A stretch of 64,000 nt of DNA from Taylorella asinigenitalis ATCC 700933 (GCF_000687755.1 NZ_JHXN01000005.1:34121-98120); one strand, 5' to 3'; positions 37,088-45,561 are shown, counted from the first letter of the stretch. Translations and numbers: made by a program. The notes: a model not told the origin generated them from the letters alone.

Positions 37088-37109
37088 TTGAAGAACTTGA
37101 ACTCTTCAA
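37088..37109 (+). other. hairpin between lysO and the GlsB-like gene
   Basis: TTGAAGA (37088-37094), 8-nt loop, TCTTCAA (37103-37109). No T-run follows, so it is a weak terminator at best; it could also sit in the leader of the stress gene at 37147. Confidence 0.35.
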
Positions 37110-37146
37110 ATTACCCCTTATCTAACAAAATATAGGAGTTTTCATT

Positions 37147-37395
37147 ATGGGTATTTTATGGACAATCGTTATTGGTTTCGTTGTAGGTCTTATTGCTAAA
37201 GCAATTATGCCAGGAAACCAAGGCTTAGGTTTCATTTTCACTACTTTACTAGGTATTGCTGGTTCTGTAGTTGGTGGTTATCTTGGTCAAGCATTAGGAT
37301 TCTACACTGTAGGTGAACCAGTTGGTTTCATTGGATCTGTAATTGGTGCTCTTGTAATTTTATTCATTGTTGGCCTAGTTACTAAAAAATCTTAA
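37147..37395 (+). CDS. GlsB/YeaQ/YmgE-family stress-associated membrane protein
   Basis: 82-residue, very hydrophobic protein with three helices and the family pattern: GFVVGLIAKAIMPGNQGLGFIF-type opening (AKAIMPGNQ), GIAGSVVGGYLGQALG and a final GSVIGALVILFIVGLV. Homologues are transglycosylase-associated or general stress proteins of unknown mechanism. TAGGAG lies about 6 bp before the ATG. A strong terminator follows, so it is probably expressed separately from the DUF1232 gene. Confidence 0.9.
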   Translation: MGILWTIVIGFVVGLIAKAIMPGNQGLGFIFTTLLGIAGSVVGGYLGQALGFYTVGEPVGFIGSVIGALVILFIVGLVTKKS

Positions 37396-37417
37396 TTCTA
37401 GACTTACGTCTCTCTTT

Positions 37418-37445
37418 AAGGCGTGTCTAGACACGCCTTTTTATT
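37418..37445 (+). terminator. strong intrinsic terminator after the GlsB-like gene
   Basis: AAGGCGTGT (37418-37426), loop CTAG, ACACGCCTT (37431-37439) with a T-rich tail. The whole forms a 22-bp perfect palindrome, 22 bp after the stop codon. Confidence 0.92.
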
Positions 37446-37455
37446 TGGAGGAATT

Positions 37456-37815
37456 ATGTTCTCAAGAAATAAGTCTAAAAATAATTATGAAACTAGTGAT
37501 GCTGAACTTACTAGTTCATTTAAAAAAGTCGGCTCTCGCTTAGGCAAACCTTTATTAGAAAAAGGTTTAACTCTCTTTTACGCACTTCGCAGTCCCAAAA
37601 CACCTAAATGGGCAAAAAGGGTTATTTATGGTGCCCTTGCGTACTTATTCTTGCCTATTGATGCAATTCCTGATCTTTTGCCTGGCATAGGTTTTACAGA
37701 TGATTTAAGTGTAATTGCAGGAGCACTCGTGACCATTGCCTCCTATATCACACCAGAAGTTAAACAGAAAGCTCGTGAAAGTATGTTCAAATGGTTTCCT
37801 AACTATAAGGACTAA
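37456..37815 (+). CDS. DUF1232 (YkvA-like) membrane protein
   Basis: 119-residue protein with the DUF1232 core WAKRVIYGALAYLFLPIDAIPDLLPG...FTDDLSVIAGAL (shown in parts: PIDAIPDLLPGIGFTDD is diagnostic). The ATG at 37456 has an ideal GGAGG seven bases upstream. The longer open frame from GTG 37423 would begin inside the terminator stem and is rejected. It starts a probable operon with the DUF2868 and DUF3482 genes (8-bp gap). Function unknown; homologues are linked to membrane or polyamine processes without firm evidence. Confidence 0.88.
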   Translation: MFSRNKSKNNYETSDAELTSSFKKVGSRLGKPLLEKGLTLFYALRSPKTPKWAKRVIYGALAYLFLPIDAIPDLLPGIGFTDDLSVIAGALVTIASYITPEVKQKARESMFKWFPNYKD

Positions 37816-37823
37816 CTTTAACT

Positions 37824-39212
37824 GTGCGATTTCGTGATTTATGGCTTGTAGAGACCATATCCAATACTGAAGACGAGCTAGGTCCGTTTGAGGATCAACA
37901 AATAGTTAATTCGCTTAGAAATGAGCAAATTTCTATAGATCAAAAAATTATTAAACGAGCTACAAAGTTAGCTCATAGGGATAAAATTACGCAATCCATG
38001 GACAAATGGGCCATGTTCGCTAAAATTGCGCTAATTCTTCTAGCCCTTATCGCCATATTTTCTGGGGTTGGCCTGGCATATGGATCACTCGGTGCCTCTC
38101 GGTCATCTATAAATGTTTTAAGCCTATTTATAACTTTATTAGGCTTACATCTTATTTCATTTATATTCTGGCTGTTTTCACTATTTTTCGGAAAGCTTAA
38201 TGTCACACTACTAGGACGAATTTGGATTTGGCTCTCTGAGAAAGTGTCTAGAAGTCCAAATTATGTAAGAAGTATTCACTCATTTTTAACCACTATCAAT
38301 AAAGCCAAAGCTACAAGATGGCTATTTGCATCTGTTAGTCATGGGTTTTGGTTGATTAATCTAACTATAACAACGATATTTATTATCATTCTATTGGCCA
38401 CTCGAAGCTATACATTTAATTGGGAAACCACTATTTTGAGTTCCGATAGCTTTGCAAATTTTGTTGAATTTGTGGGATACATTCCATCATTGCTCGGCTT
38501 TGCCATGCCTTCTAGAGATATGATATTGAATAGTTCGAATACGATATCAAATCTATTTGCGGATCATGAGACATGGTCGTGGTGGTTGATTGGCCAGTTA
38601 ACAATATGGGGCATATTGATTAGGCTTATAGCATTCGTACTTAGTTTTTGTATGCTAAGACGAAGATTGAGAAAAGCACATATTGATATGGAAAGCGGGG
38701 GCATTGCCACCTTAGCAAAAAGGCTTGAATTCAATGCTGTTCACACATATAAACCAAAAGATGAACACAATCGAAATTATGAATTAGAAAACATAAGGGT
38801 ATCGACAAACAAAATTAAACATAATCTAGGAAGATATGCTATTGTTGGCATTGATTTAGCCCCTAGGGAGGTGTGGCCGCCATTTGCACCAAGAGATGGC
38901 ATAAGTGATGCAGGTATATTGGATGGGCGCACTAAGAAGCAAAAATTTCTTGATTCTATTAGCGAACACCCGCTTGAGAAACTGCTTATTGTGCTAGATG
39001 GAAAGCAAACCCCAGATAGAGGTATTCAATATCAAATTAAGAATTTCTCTCAATATTCGGAAGAGATTTCTGTATTTTTACTAAATTCTTTTGATGGCAC
39101 TGAAATTAGCGATAGGGCTCTTGTGTGGAAAAATATTTTGATCGAACTTGGAATCAGCGAGAAGAATATTTATTTGCATGAAAGCGAATTGAATAAGTGG
39201 AAAACTCTATGA
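37824..39212 (+). CDS. DUF2868 membrane protein
   Basis: 462 residues, GTG start with AAGGA upstream. An N-terminal polar part (1-65) is followed by hydrophobic helices at about 66-90, 100-125, 165-195 and 240-275, then a cytosolic C-terminal domain (about 290-462, KHNLGRYAIVGIDLAPREVWPPFAP, LEKLLIVLDGKQTPDRG, LVWKNILIELGI). In Burkholderiales this family is paired with a DUF3482 GTPase gene, as here, with ATGA overlap. The C-terminal part looks like a Rossmann-type domain. The pair probably acts together at the membrane; the process is unknown. Confidence 0.85.
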   Translation: MRFRDLWLVETISNTEDELGPFEDQQIVNSLRNEQISIDQKIIKRATKLAHRDKITQSMDKWAMFAKIALILLALIAIFSGVGLAYGSLGASRSSINVLSLFITLLGLHLISFIFWLFSLFFGKLNVTLLGRIWIWLSEKVSRSPNYVRSIHSFLTTINKAKATRWLFASVSHGFWLINLTITTIFIIILLATRSYTFNWETTILSSDSFANFVEFVGYIPSLLGFAMPSRDMILNSSNTISNLFADHETWSWWLIGQLTIWGILIRLIAFVLSFCMLRRRLRKAHIDMESGGIATLAKRLEFNAVHTYKPKDEHNRNYELENIRVSTNKIKHNLGRYAIVGIDLAPREVWPPFAPRDGISDAGILDGRTKKQKFLDSISEHPLEKLLIVLDGKQTPDRGIQYQIKNFSQYSEEISVFLLNSFDGTEISDRALVWKNILIELGISEKNIYLHESELNKWKTL

Positions 39213-40585
39213 GTATTAAGCTAAAACTTGCCGTAGTCGGGCACACTAATACAGGCAAAACCTCTCTTATGCGCACTTTATTAGAGGATAAGTCATTTGG
39301 AGAAGTAGATGATATGCCTGGGACATCAAAGGGTCTTGAAGCTGCTGTAATTCCACTTAATGGTCATGAAATAACACTTATTGATACGCCTGGATTTGAG
39401 GATTCTGAGGGCTTACGCGATTACTTAGAGCAACTGCAATCATATGAAGATACTCGGATTTCAAACTTGGAATTAATCCGAAAATTTTTAAAGTCCCCCG
39501 AAAGCACGAGACGATACGCCCAAGAAGCACGCGTTTTAAAGCAATTAACTGAAAGCACTGCAGGATTGTACGTAATCGATATACGAGATCACATAATGAG
39601 CAAGCACCGAGATGAGCTATATATCATGAGTTTGTGCGGACGCCCGCTCATTGCCATCTTAAATTTTATGCACAGTGAAAACAATTATTTAGAGCAATGG
39701 AAAGAGGCACTATCAGAAAATAATATTCATCTAAGCATTGAATTTGATACTGTTGCACCCGCAATCGATGGTGTTGAAATGCTCTACAAAAAGCTTGCGA
39801 TCGTGTTATCTGATTATGATGAACCGCTAAAGCAGTTGGCCGAGAGGATAAATAAGCAGCGAAAAAGTCGAAAAAAAGGGGCATTGACACTGCTTGCGGA
39901 AATGCTTATCGATGTTGCTTCATATAAAGTCCCAAGCAAAACGGATGAAGAGAGTGTTCGAGAAAATTGGGAAACTGTGCAAAATAGTGTGCGTGAGCGG
40001 GAACACAAATTTAATGTAGATGTACTTAAGCACTATCGTTTTACAGAGGAGGATTACCCAAGGAAGATGATTCCTATTGAAGGCGAAAGATGGGGCAGTG
40101 ATTTATTTGAACCGAGTGCTTTGAGAGATGTTGGGATTCATGTTGGGTCGGGATTTGCAGCTGGAGCCATGACTGGAATGGCTCTTGATGTGCTTACTGC
40201 TGGTCTATCTCTAGGGACGGCAGCTTTATTTGGCGGCATTTTAGGAAGTGTTGCTGGAGGAGCGGCTAAGGTAGGCAATCGGCTAAAGGCTAAATATCTT
40301 GGATATCAGGAACTCAGTGTGGATGATAATGTAGTACGGCTTATGGCTGTTAGGGGATTATTGTTGATTGCGGCATTGGATAGGCGAGGGCATGCATCGA
40401 TGACACCGATAGCCCTACCTACTGAATATAAAAAAATGTGGATTAATGCTATGCCCGAAGAAATCTCTACGGCTCGGGGTCATCCTGAATGGTCCTCTAT
40501 AGGCGGCCGATCGAAAACCAATGAGGCTAAACGCGAAGTCATAAAAGCATTAAGTAAAGAATTACAAACTATTGAGATTCTATAA
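39209..40585 (+). CDS. DUF3482 GTPase, partner of the DUF2868 protein
   Basis: Translation factor-superfamily GTPase of about 458 residues. G1 GHTNTGKTS, G3 DTPGFED are present near the N-terminus; the G4 motif appears degenerate (IAILNFMHS instead of NKxD), so nucleotide specificity is uncertain. The C-terminal third has a Gly/Ala-rich hydrophobic stretch (VGSGFAAGAMTGMALD, TAALFGGILGSVAGGAA) that could insert into membrane, reminiscent of dynamin-like or YfjP-type GTPases. The ATG at 39209 overlaps the DUF2868 stop (ATGA); the upstream GTG 39197 is less likely. The 3' end overlaps the convergent TPM gene by 6 bp. Confidence 0.86.
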   Translation: MSIKLKLAVVGHTNTGKTSLMRTLLEDKSFGEVDDMPGTSKGLEAAVIPLNGHEITLIDTPGFEDSEGLRDYLEQLQSYEDTRISNLELIRKFLKSPESTRRYAQEARVLKQLTESTAGLYVIDIRDHIMSKHRDELYIMSLCGRPLIAILNFMHSENNYLEQWKEALSENNIHLSIEFDTVAPAIDGVEMLYKKLAIVLSDYDEPLKQLAERINKQRKSRKKGALTLLAEMLIDVASYKVPSKTDEESVRENWETVQNSVREREHKFNVDVLKHYRFTEEDYPRKMIPIEGERWGSDLFEPSALRDVGIHVGSGFAAGAMTGMALDVLTAGLSLGTAALFGGILGSVAGGAAKVGNRLKAKYLGYQELSVDDNVVRLMAVRGLLLIAALDRRGHASMTPIALPTEYKKMWINAMPEEISTARGHPEWSSIGGRSKTNEAKREVIKALSKELQTIEIL

Positions 40586-41077
40586 AAAATGCGGTTTATT
40601 TGATAAGCGATTTTCCTCAGTATTTTCTATATCTTCCATATGCTTTTCAGCTAATAGCTCAGTAATTTCTTCTATACCTTTTTTTAAGCCTATCATATAT
40701 TGCTTTTGTGCGAAATGAGTAGATATCCCTGAGCATACTGACTGCCATGAAGCATTAGATACTTCAATACCTCTATCCGCAATAATCTCAATAGTTCGAA
40801 CGGAGAGATTGATATAGAGCAATACGCCAGAATTAAGAGGCGTATCCCAAACTCGTAATCTTCCAAACACTTCTAATGCCCTTTCTTGGCTAAGAGTCTG
40901 CCCTGAAGGTGGCAATGTTTCTATAGCCACAACCAGTTCAGCTTTATGCTTCGTTTCGCTCTCTCGTATATATGATTCAAGCTCCGCCACAGCACGATCA
41001 TTAAAATATTTGCGCTTAATTAGAACGCCTGATAATTGCGTTATTCCAAGAGAATTAATCAGTTTATTACCAGCCAC
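40580..41077 (-). CDS. TPM-domain protein without signal peptide
   Basis: 165-residue protein with one TPM (Psb32/YgcG-like) domain: RAVAELESYIRESETKHKAEL, ERALEVFGRLRVWDTPLNSGVLLYINLS and IIADRGIEVSNASWQSVC. The start is GTG at 41077, with GGAGG just upstream inside the end of the preceding gene (11-bp overlap). Extending the frame further upstream only gives an out-of-frame reading of the Gly-rich repeat. It is the third gene of the lemA/TPM/TPM operon conserved in betaproteobacteria. Function unknown. Confidence 0.85.
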   Translation of the reverse strand: MAGNKLINSLGITQLSGVLIKRKYFNDRAVAELESYIRESETKHKAELVVAIETLPPSGQTLSQERALEVFGRLRVWDTPLNSGVLLYINLSVRTIEIIADRGIEVSNASWQSVCSGISTHFAQKQYMIGLKKGIEEITELLAEKHMEDIENTEENRLSNKPHFL

Positions 41078-41999
41078 TAGTTGCACCTCCGCCGCCGCTA
41101 CTACCGCCGCCGCCTCCACCAAAGCCGCCTCCACCGAAGCCACCTCCACCGAAGCCACCTCCGCCAAAGCCACCCCAATGACTTCCTCGTCTTCCACGAG
41201 AAGTCCTAGAGCCATTTTTACTACCCAAAGCGGTTAAAGGGTCTGCCATAGATCTGAATCCAGAAGCAACCATAAATACAAATAGCGCAATGAATATGGA
41301 ACCAATAAATCCTACGGGTGACAAAGCATATGAAACTATGCCGCCAATAGTTGGGTGGAAAACTACCCCTATAAGAAGGCCAACAATTAAAGGAATAAAT
41401 ATTCCAAAAAAGCCTAGAGGTCTATCTACTGACTCTGTAGTCGAACTATTTGATGGCTTAGGAAGCTCTTCTTGCAATATAAGTTTTTTTATAGACCCTA
41501 CTGCTGCATTAATGCCGCCCGCATAGTCGCTCTTAACAAAATAAGGCTTAACTACATCATCGAGAATACTAATAGCTACTACATCAGGAATCCTACCTTC
41601 TAAACCTTTTCCTATCTCAAGACGGTGTTTTCTATCATTTACAGCTACAAGATATAGAACCCCATCGTCGTACTCAGCTCTGCCTGCCTTCCAATTCTCG
41701 AAAACTCTTACGCCATATTCAACTATGTCTTCAGGATTTGTAGAAGGAACAGTCAGAATGAAGATTTGTGATCCCGATTGATCTTGAAACTTCTTAAGGT
41801 CCAAATTGATAGAATCCTCTAAGGATTGAGGAACCACATCTGCATAATCAACTAAATAATTTGTGAGCTTAGGTATTTCAAGCCTTTTAAACTCATCAAC
41901 TTTTAAAGGTGGGTGCTCTGAATTTTGTGGCTGAGCTTGCACTCCTAGATTGAAAAAACCTAGGAATACAAAGAGAATCAAAAATAATCTACGCAACAT
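41067..41999 (-). CDS. secreted/membrane TPM-domain protein (YgcG-like)
   Basis: 310 residues: signal peptide (MLRRLFLILFVFLGFFNLGVQA), TPM domain (about 35-190; NYLVDYADVVPQSLEDSIN, GRAEYDDGVLYLVAVNDRKHRLEIGKG in parts), two hydrophobic helices (about 200-218 and 228-248), then a Gly-rich C-terminus with Gly-Gly-Phe-Gly repeats. The architecture is typical of the family, whose members are placed in the envelope and associate with LemA proteins. It lies 9 bp after lemA. Mechanism unknown. Confidence 0.9.
   Translation of the reverse strand: MLRRLFLILFVFLGFFNLGVQAQPQNSEHPPLKVDEFKRLEIPKLTNYLVDYADVVPQSLEDSINLDLKKFQDQSGSQIFILTVPSTNPEDIVEYGVRVFENWKAGRAEYDDGVLYLVAVNDRKHRLEIGKGLEGRIPDVVAISILDDVVKPYFVKSDYAGGINAAVGSIKKLILQEELPKPSNSSTTESVDRPLGFFGIFIPLIVGLLIGVVFHPTIGGIVSYALSPVGFIGSIFIALFVFMVASGFRSMADPLTALGSKNGSRTSRGRRGSHWGGFGGGGFGGGGFGGGGFGGGGGGSSGGGGATSGW
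41084..41174. repeat. Gly-rich coding microrepeat (15-bp units)
   Basis: Tandem 15-bp units of the type GAAGCCACCTCCACC (clearest at about 41121-41165) encode GGFGG repeats at the end of the TPM protein. Copy number may vary among strains by slippage without shifting frame. Confidence 0.75.
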
Positions 42000-42008
42000 T
42001 GATTTCTT

Positions 42009-42671
42009 CTACGGTTGAGCTGGAGCTGGTGCTGGTGCAGTATTAGAACCGCCAGTAGATCTCATATCCCTGACTGCATCACTAACTTTTCCTGGCCTTC
42101 TAATTTGATCAGCATCAGGAACGTTGTAGTAAGGTTTTTGTTTAAAACCAATAATCTTAGCAGTGATAATTGTAGGGAATTGACGGATTTTTGTATTGTA
42201 TTGTTTAGCAATAGCGTTATATCTCTCTTTAGCTACCTGTATTCTGTTTTCAGTACCTTCGATAGCAACACGTAAATCCTTAAACGCTGAATCAAAATTA
42301 ATATTTGGGTAACGTTCTATATTAACTAAAAGTCTAGAAATAGTTGCACCTAAAGCACTTTGATTTCTAGCAACCATATCCATTTGTTCTTGAGTCATAT
42401 CTTTATCTAAATGGATATTAGGTTTAGTAGCAGATGCCCTAGCCTCTATAACATCAGTGAAGAGTTTTCTAGTCTCCTCAGTTTGTAGTAAGTTAGATTG
42501 AACTAAGTTATCTATTAAGCCTAGGCGACGTTCGAACTGTGCATTTAAATCAGAAAGAGTTTTATCTACTTCCTCCTCTAAGGATACAAGTTCGTTATAA
42601 CCACAGCCAGTTAATGCTAGTGGCAATAAAACCATTGCTAGGTATTTATAAAATCGTCTAAATAGGTTCAT
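42009..42671 (-). CDS. lemA: LemA family lipoprotein
   Basis: 220 residues. Lipobox LTGC in LLPLALTGCGYNEL marks a lipidated N-terminus, followed by the LemA helical domain: QFERRLGLIDNLVQ, ETRKLFTDVIEARASA, ERYPNINFDSAFKDL and RYNAIAKQYNTKIRQFPTIITAKIIGF-type sequence (closing AKIIGFKQKPYY). The C-terminus is Pro/Ala-rich. The ATG at 42671 is preferred because AGGGGATATG places the Shine-Dalgarno there; the frame opens at 42689. It heads the lemA-TPM-TPM operon. A reverse-strand TATAAT lies at 42708-42713. Confidence 0.92.
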   Translation of the reverse strand: MNLFRRFYKYLAMVLLPLALTGCGYNELVSLEEEVDKTLSDLNAQFERRLGLIDNLVQSNLLQTEETRKLFTDVIEARASATKPNIHLDKDMTQEQMDMVARNQSALGATISRLLVNIERYPNINFDSAFKDLRVAIEGTENRIQVAKERYNAIAKQYNTKIRQFPTIITAKIIGFKQKPYYNVPDADQIRRPGKVSDAVRDMRSTGGSNTAPAPAPAQP

Positions 42672-42707
42672 AACATATCCCCTAAGCACCCATAATTAAA
42701 GTAAATC

Positions 42708-42713
42708 ATTATA
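42708..42713 (-). promoter_or_regulatory. candidate -10 element of the lemA operon
   Basis: Reverse-strand TATAAT in the context ATTGTATAATGAT, 37 bp upstream of the lemA ATG, in the 74-bp region divergent to prfC. It resembles the ATTGTATAATTAT in front of dbpA. No convincing -35 is seen. Confidence 0.4.
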
Positions 42714-42745
42714 CAATACCGATACTTAGAAGAATTAATAAGAAA

Positions 42746-44350
42746 ATGTCAAATATTTCACAAGAAGTTTCACGTAGAAGAACCTTTGCAATTATTTCCC
42801 ACCCTGATGCAGGAAAAACCACTCTTACTGAAAAACTCCTTTTATTTTCAGGAGCAATTCAAATTGCAGGCAGTGTTAAGGCTCGCAAAGCTAGTCGTCA
42901 TGCTGCATCCGATTGGATGGAAATTGAAAAGCAACGTGGTATTTCTGTTGCATCTTCAGTTATGCAAATGGAATATAAGGGCTGTGTAATAAATTTATTA
43001 GACACACCAGGTCACCAAGATTTCTCTGAAGATACATACAGAGTACTAACTGCTGTTGATGCCGCAATAATGGTTATTGATGCGGCAAACGGTATAGAGC
43101 CGCAAACAATTAGACTACTCCAAGTTTGTCGAGCTAGAAACACTCCCATTATTACTTTTATCAACAAACTTGACCGAGAAGTGAAGGAGCCTCTAGATTT
43201 GCTTGCAGAAATTGAGTCGCACCTTGGGATGGATGCGGTTCCATTTTCATGGCCTATCGGTATGGGAAAACATTTTTCAGGCGTTTTTGATCTTCAAAAC
43301 AATAGGATGAGAGTTTTTAAAGCGGGTACTGAAAGAGTAGATAAGTCTGAGGAAACTATTGAAGACTTATATAATCCTATTCTAAAAGAAAGATTTGGTA
43401 GTTACTACGAGAAAGCTTTAGAAGAAATTGAATTAATTAAGGAAGCCTCTCCTGCTTTTGACCACAAGCAATTCTTGGAAGCAAAACAAACTCCGATATT
43501 TTTTGGCTCTGCTGTAAATAATTTTGGTGTTCAAGAAGTTTTAGATACTTTAGTTAAATGGGCTCCAAAGCCTGGCTCTAGGGAAACATTACAGAGAACT
43601 GTAGAACCCGAAGAACCTAAATTTACAGGCGTAGTATTTAAAGTACAGGCAAATATGGATCCTGCTCATAGAGATAGAGTGGCATTTGTTCGCGTTTGTT
43701 CTGGTCGATTTGAAAGAGGCATGCGTCTTAAAAATGTTCGTTCTAATAAAGAAATCAGACCAAATAATGTAGTTTCATTTCTATCTCAAAGAAGAGAATT
43801 ACTAGATGAAGCTTATGCTGGGGATGTGATAGGCATACCGAACCACGGAATATTACATTTAGGGGATGTTTTAACAGAGGGTGAATCTCTACAATTTACA
43901 GGTCTCCCATTTTTTGCCCCTGAACTGTTTCAAGCTGTAGAGGTAAAAGATCCACTTAAATCAAAACAGCTTCGTGTAGGATTAACTCAACTAGGTGAAG
44001 AAGGTGCTATCCAAGTATTTCGTCCAGAGGCTGGTGCCCTACTCTTAGGGGCAGTAGGTCAGTTGCAATTTGAAGTTGTTTTGCATAGACTCAAAACCGA
44101 ATATGGAGTTGATGCACAACTTATGCCTTCTCGTTATACAATGGCACGATGGTTTACCTCTGATGACGAAAATGCATTACAGAAATTTATGCGCAGCAAT
44201 GCACAACATATTGCATATGACGTTGTAGAAGGACCCGCATTTTTATTCAGTTCACTGGCACAGCTTAGGGTTCAGGAAGAATTACATCCAGCCATAAAAT
44301 TTCATACAATGAGAGAGCAAGGGGCAAATGTTTATCACAAAGGAAATTAA
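42746..44350 (+). CDS. prfC: peptide chain release factor 3
   Basis: GTPase that recycles RF1/RF2 from the ribosome. G1 HPDAGKTT, the switch region EKQRGISVASSV, G3 DTPGHQD and G4 NKLD are complete. The RF3-specific C-terminal domain (about 390-534) includes VGQLQFEVVLHRLKTEYGV. 534 residues is canonical. A small hypothetical gene follows 3 bp after the stop. Confidence 0.98.
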   Translation: MSNISQEVSRRRTFAIISHPDAGKTTLTEKLLLFSGAIQIAGSVKARKASRHAASDWMEIEKQRGISVASSVMQMEYKGCVINLLDTPGHQDFSEDTYRVLTAVDAAIMVIDAANGIEPQTIRLLQVCRARNTPIITFINKLDREVKEPLDLLAEIESHLGMDAVPFSWPIGMGKHFSGVFDLQNNRMRVFKAGTERVDKSEETIEDLYNPILKERFGSYYEKALEEIELIKEASPAFDHKQFLEAKQTPIFFGSAVNNFGVQEVLDTLVKWAPKPGSRETLQRTVEPEEPKFTGVVFKVQANMDPAHRDRVAFVRVCSGRFERGMRLKNVRSNKEIRPNNVVSFLSQRRELLDEAYAGDVIGIPNHGILHLGDVLTEGESLQFTGLPFFAPELFQAVEVKDPLKSKQLRVGLTQLGEEGAIQVFRPEAGALLLGAVGQLQFEVVLHRLKTEYGVDAQLMPSRYTMARWFTSDDENALQKFMRSNAQHIAYDVVEGPAFLFSSLAQLRVQEELHPAIKFHTMREQGANVYHKGN

Positions 44351-44353
44351 TTA

Positions 44354-44926
44354 ATGTCTTGGCGTTTACTATTTTTTACTTTGCTACTATTGGCGGGTGC
44401 AGCCACTTTGGCTGGTTTGCAAGCTGGAGAGTGGTTAATAGCCCATGCCCCAACACAAGCAAATTTAAAAAATCTTTCTGAAGAAGATCCATCACCAGTA
44501 TTAGGTCCTGATGGTATACCTGTGATGAAAGAGCCGCCACAACCCCTTATGAATGGATTAATTGGGATCCCAGAAAAGAATTATTCGATTAATTGGAAAA
44601 TTAAAAAATCAACTGAGGCTCAAATGCTTAGCCAGCTAAAAAATGATCCTCTAGCACCATTAATTGATCCAAATTCACCAAACAGTATCTATGCTAATCA
44701 ATCACCAAGTAACGCTAAGGGAAATTTTCCCGCACCTATTCATAATCCTGTATCAGTACCTGTTGCTCCTAGTAATAGCAATAATTGGGAGGCTAGTTTC
44801 CATGCGGAACTAGCAGAATGTAGAAAAAAAGGATTTGGCGAAAGGGGTGAATGCGTTAGGCGCGTAAGAAACAATTACTGTTCAGCGAATAACGCATGGG
44901 GCAAAGTACGAGACTGCGAAAGATAA
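44354..44926 (+). CDS. hypothetical exported protein with Cys-rich tail
   Basis: 190 residues. The hydrophobic N-terminus (SWRLLFFTLLLLAGAATLAGL) is a signal peptide or anchor; the middle is Pro/Asn-rich and low complexity. The C-terminus (about 145-190) has four Cys in AECRKKGFGERGECVRRVRNNYCSANNAWGKVRDC-type spacing (ECRKKG, ECVRRVRNNYC, RDC), likely two disulfides. Gene starts 3 bp after prfC, so it is coupled to it. The family is not known to me. It ends 3 bp from the convergent bfr. Confidence 0.75.
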   Translation: MSWRLLFFTLLLLAGAATLAGLQAGEWLIAHAPTQANLKNLSEEDPSPVLGPDGIPVMKEPPQPLMNGLIGIPEKNYSINWKIKKSTEAQMLSQLKNDPLAPLIDPNSPNSIYANQSPSNAKGNFPAPIHNPVSVPVAPSNSNNWEASFHAELAECRKKGFGERGECVRRVRNNYCSANNAWGKVRDCER

Positions 44927-44929
44927 AAT

Positions 44930-45406
44930 CTATTCCGTCTCTTCCATTGAAGATTGAAGATAATTTTCTAAGCCTATATCAGTAATCAAATCTCTTTGAG
45001 TTTCAAGCCAGTCGATTTGCTCTTCATTTTCTTCTAGTATATCTACAAGAAGGGATCTAGATACAAAATCCTCAACGGACTCTAAATGGGCAATCGCAGC
45101 TACCAAAGAATTCCTTAAATCATACTCAATATCAAGATTGCACTGAATGATTTCAGGTATAGATTCACCGATGCGAAGTTTTCCTAAATCTTGAAGATTA
45201 GGTAAACCTTCAAGCAAAAAGATTCTTTCAATAACAGAATCGGCCATCTTCATATGATCGATGGATTGGTGATAATCTTTATGCCCTAAATGCTCATATC
45301 CCCAATTCTTAAGCATACGGGCATGGAGAAAATATTGGTTAATTGAGGTTAATTGAAGCTTTAAGACTGAGTTTAAATATTTATTAGAATCGGTTGGAGC
45401 TTTCAT
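44930..45406 (-). CDS. bfr: bacterioferritin-like subunit without a ferroxidase centre
   Basis: 158 residues, collinear with E. coli Bfr without gaps (INQYFLHARM, IERIFLLEGLPNLQDLGKL, IDWLET). The haem ligand M52 is kept, but ferroxidase ligands differ: E18 is Q, E51 is H, H54 is M, E127 is N, H130 is Q; only E94 remains. Such subunits (compare BfrB of Neisseria) bind haem and assemble with a second, catalytic ferritin subunit. No partner is present in this window. bfd lies upstream on the same strand, and a Fur-like box precedes it (45491-45509). Confidence 0.93.
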   Translation of the reverse strand: MKAPTDSNKYLNSVLKLQLTSINQYFLHARMLKNWGYEHLGHKDYHQSIDHMKMADSVIERIFLLEGLPNLQDLGKLRIGESIPEIIQCNLDIEYDLRNSLVAAIAHLESVEDFVSRSLLVDILEENEEQIDWLETQRDLITDIGLENYLQSSMEETE

Positions 45407-45490
45407 ATAACACCTTTGAATTTTATTAGTATGAGATTAATTCTAGGGGTGTTTTAAAAAAATAACAATTTTTTGGGTTATTTGATAAAT

Positions 45491-45509
45491 CTCAATTATT
45501 ATCATTAAC
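45491..45509 (-). promoter_or_regulatory. Fur-box-like site upstream of bfr
   Basis: The reverse strand reads GTTAATGATAATAATTGAG, matching the 19-bp Fur consensus at 14 positions by hand alignment. It is 85 bp upstream of the bfr ATG, so iron control of bfr is likely. Confidence 0.6.
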
Positions 45510-45511
45510 AA

Positions 45512-45530
45512 TCGCCCCATAGAGGGGCGA
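45512..45530. terminator. hairpin in the bfd/bfr intergenic region
   Basis: TCGCCCC (45512-45518), 5-nt loop, GGGGCGA (45524-45530). On the reverse strand it lies about 30 bp after the bfd stop and may end the bfd transcript, though only TTGTT follows. A repeat GAGGGGC (45522-45528 and 45536-45542) allows an alternative pairing. Confidence 0.5.
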
Positions 45531-45561
45531 CCTTCGAGGGGCTTTTGAAAAAAACAATAAA

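Noticed and set aside
37423..37455. Start of the DUF1232 gene at GTG 37423
   Set aside because: It lies inside the terminator palindrome; ATG 37456 has an ideal GGAGG.
41077..41215. N-terminal extension of the second TPM protein (Ala/Val/Glu-rich)
   Set aside because: It is an out-of-frame reading of the Gly-rich repeat of the upstream gene; the GTG at 41077 with GGAGG fits better.
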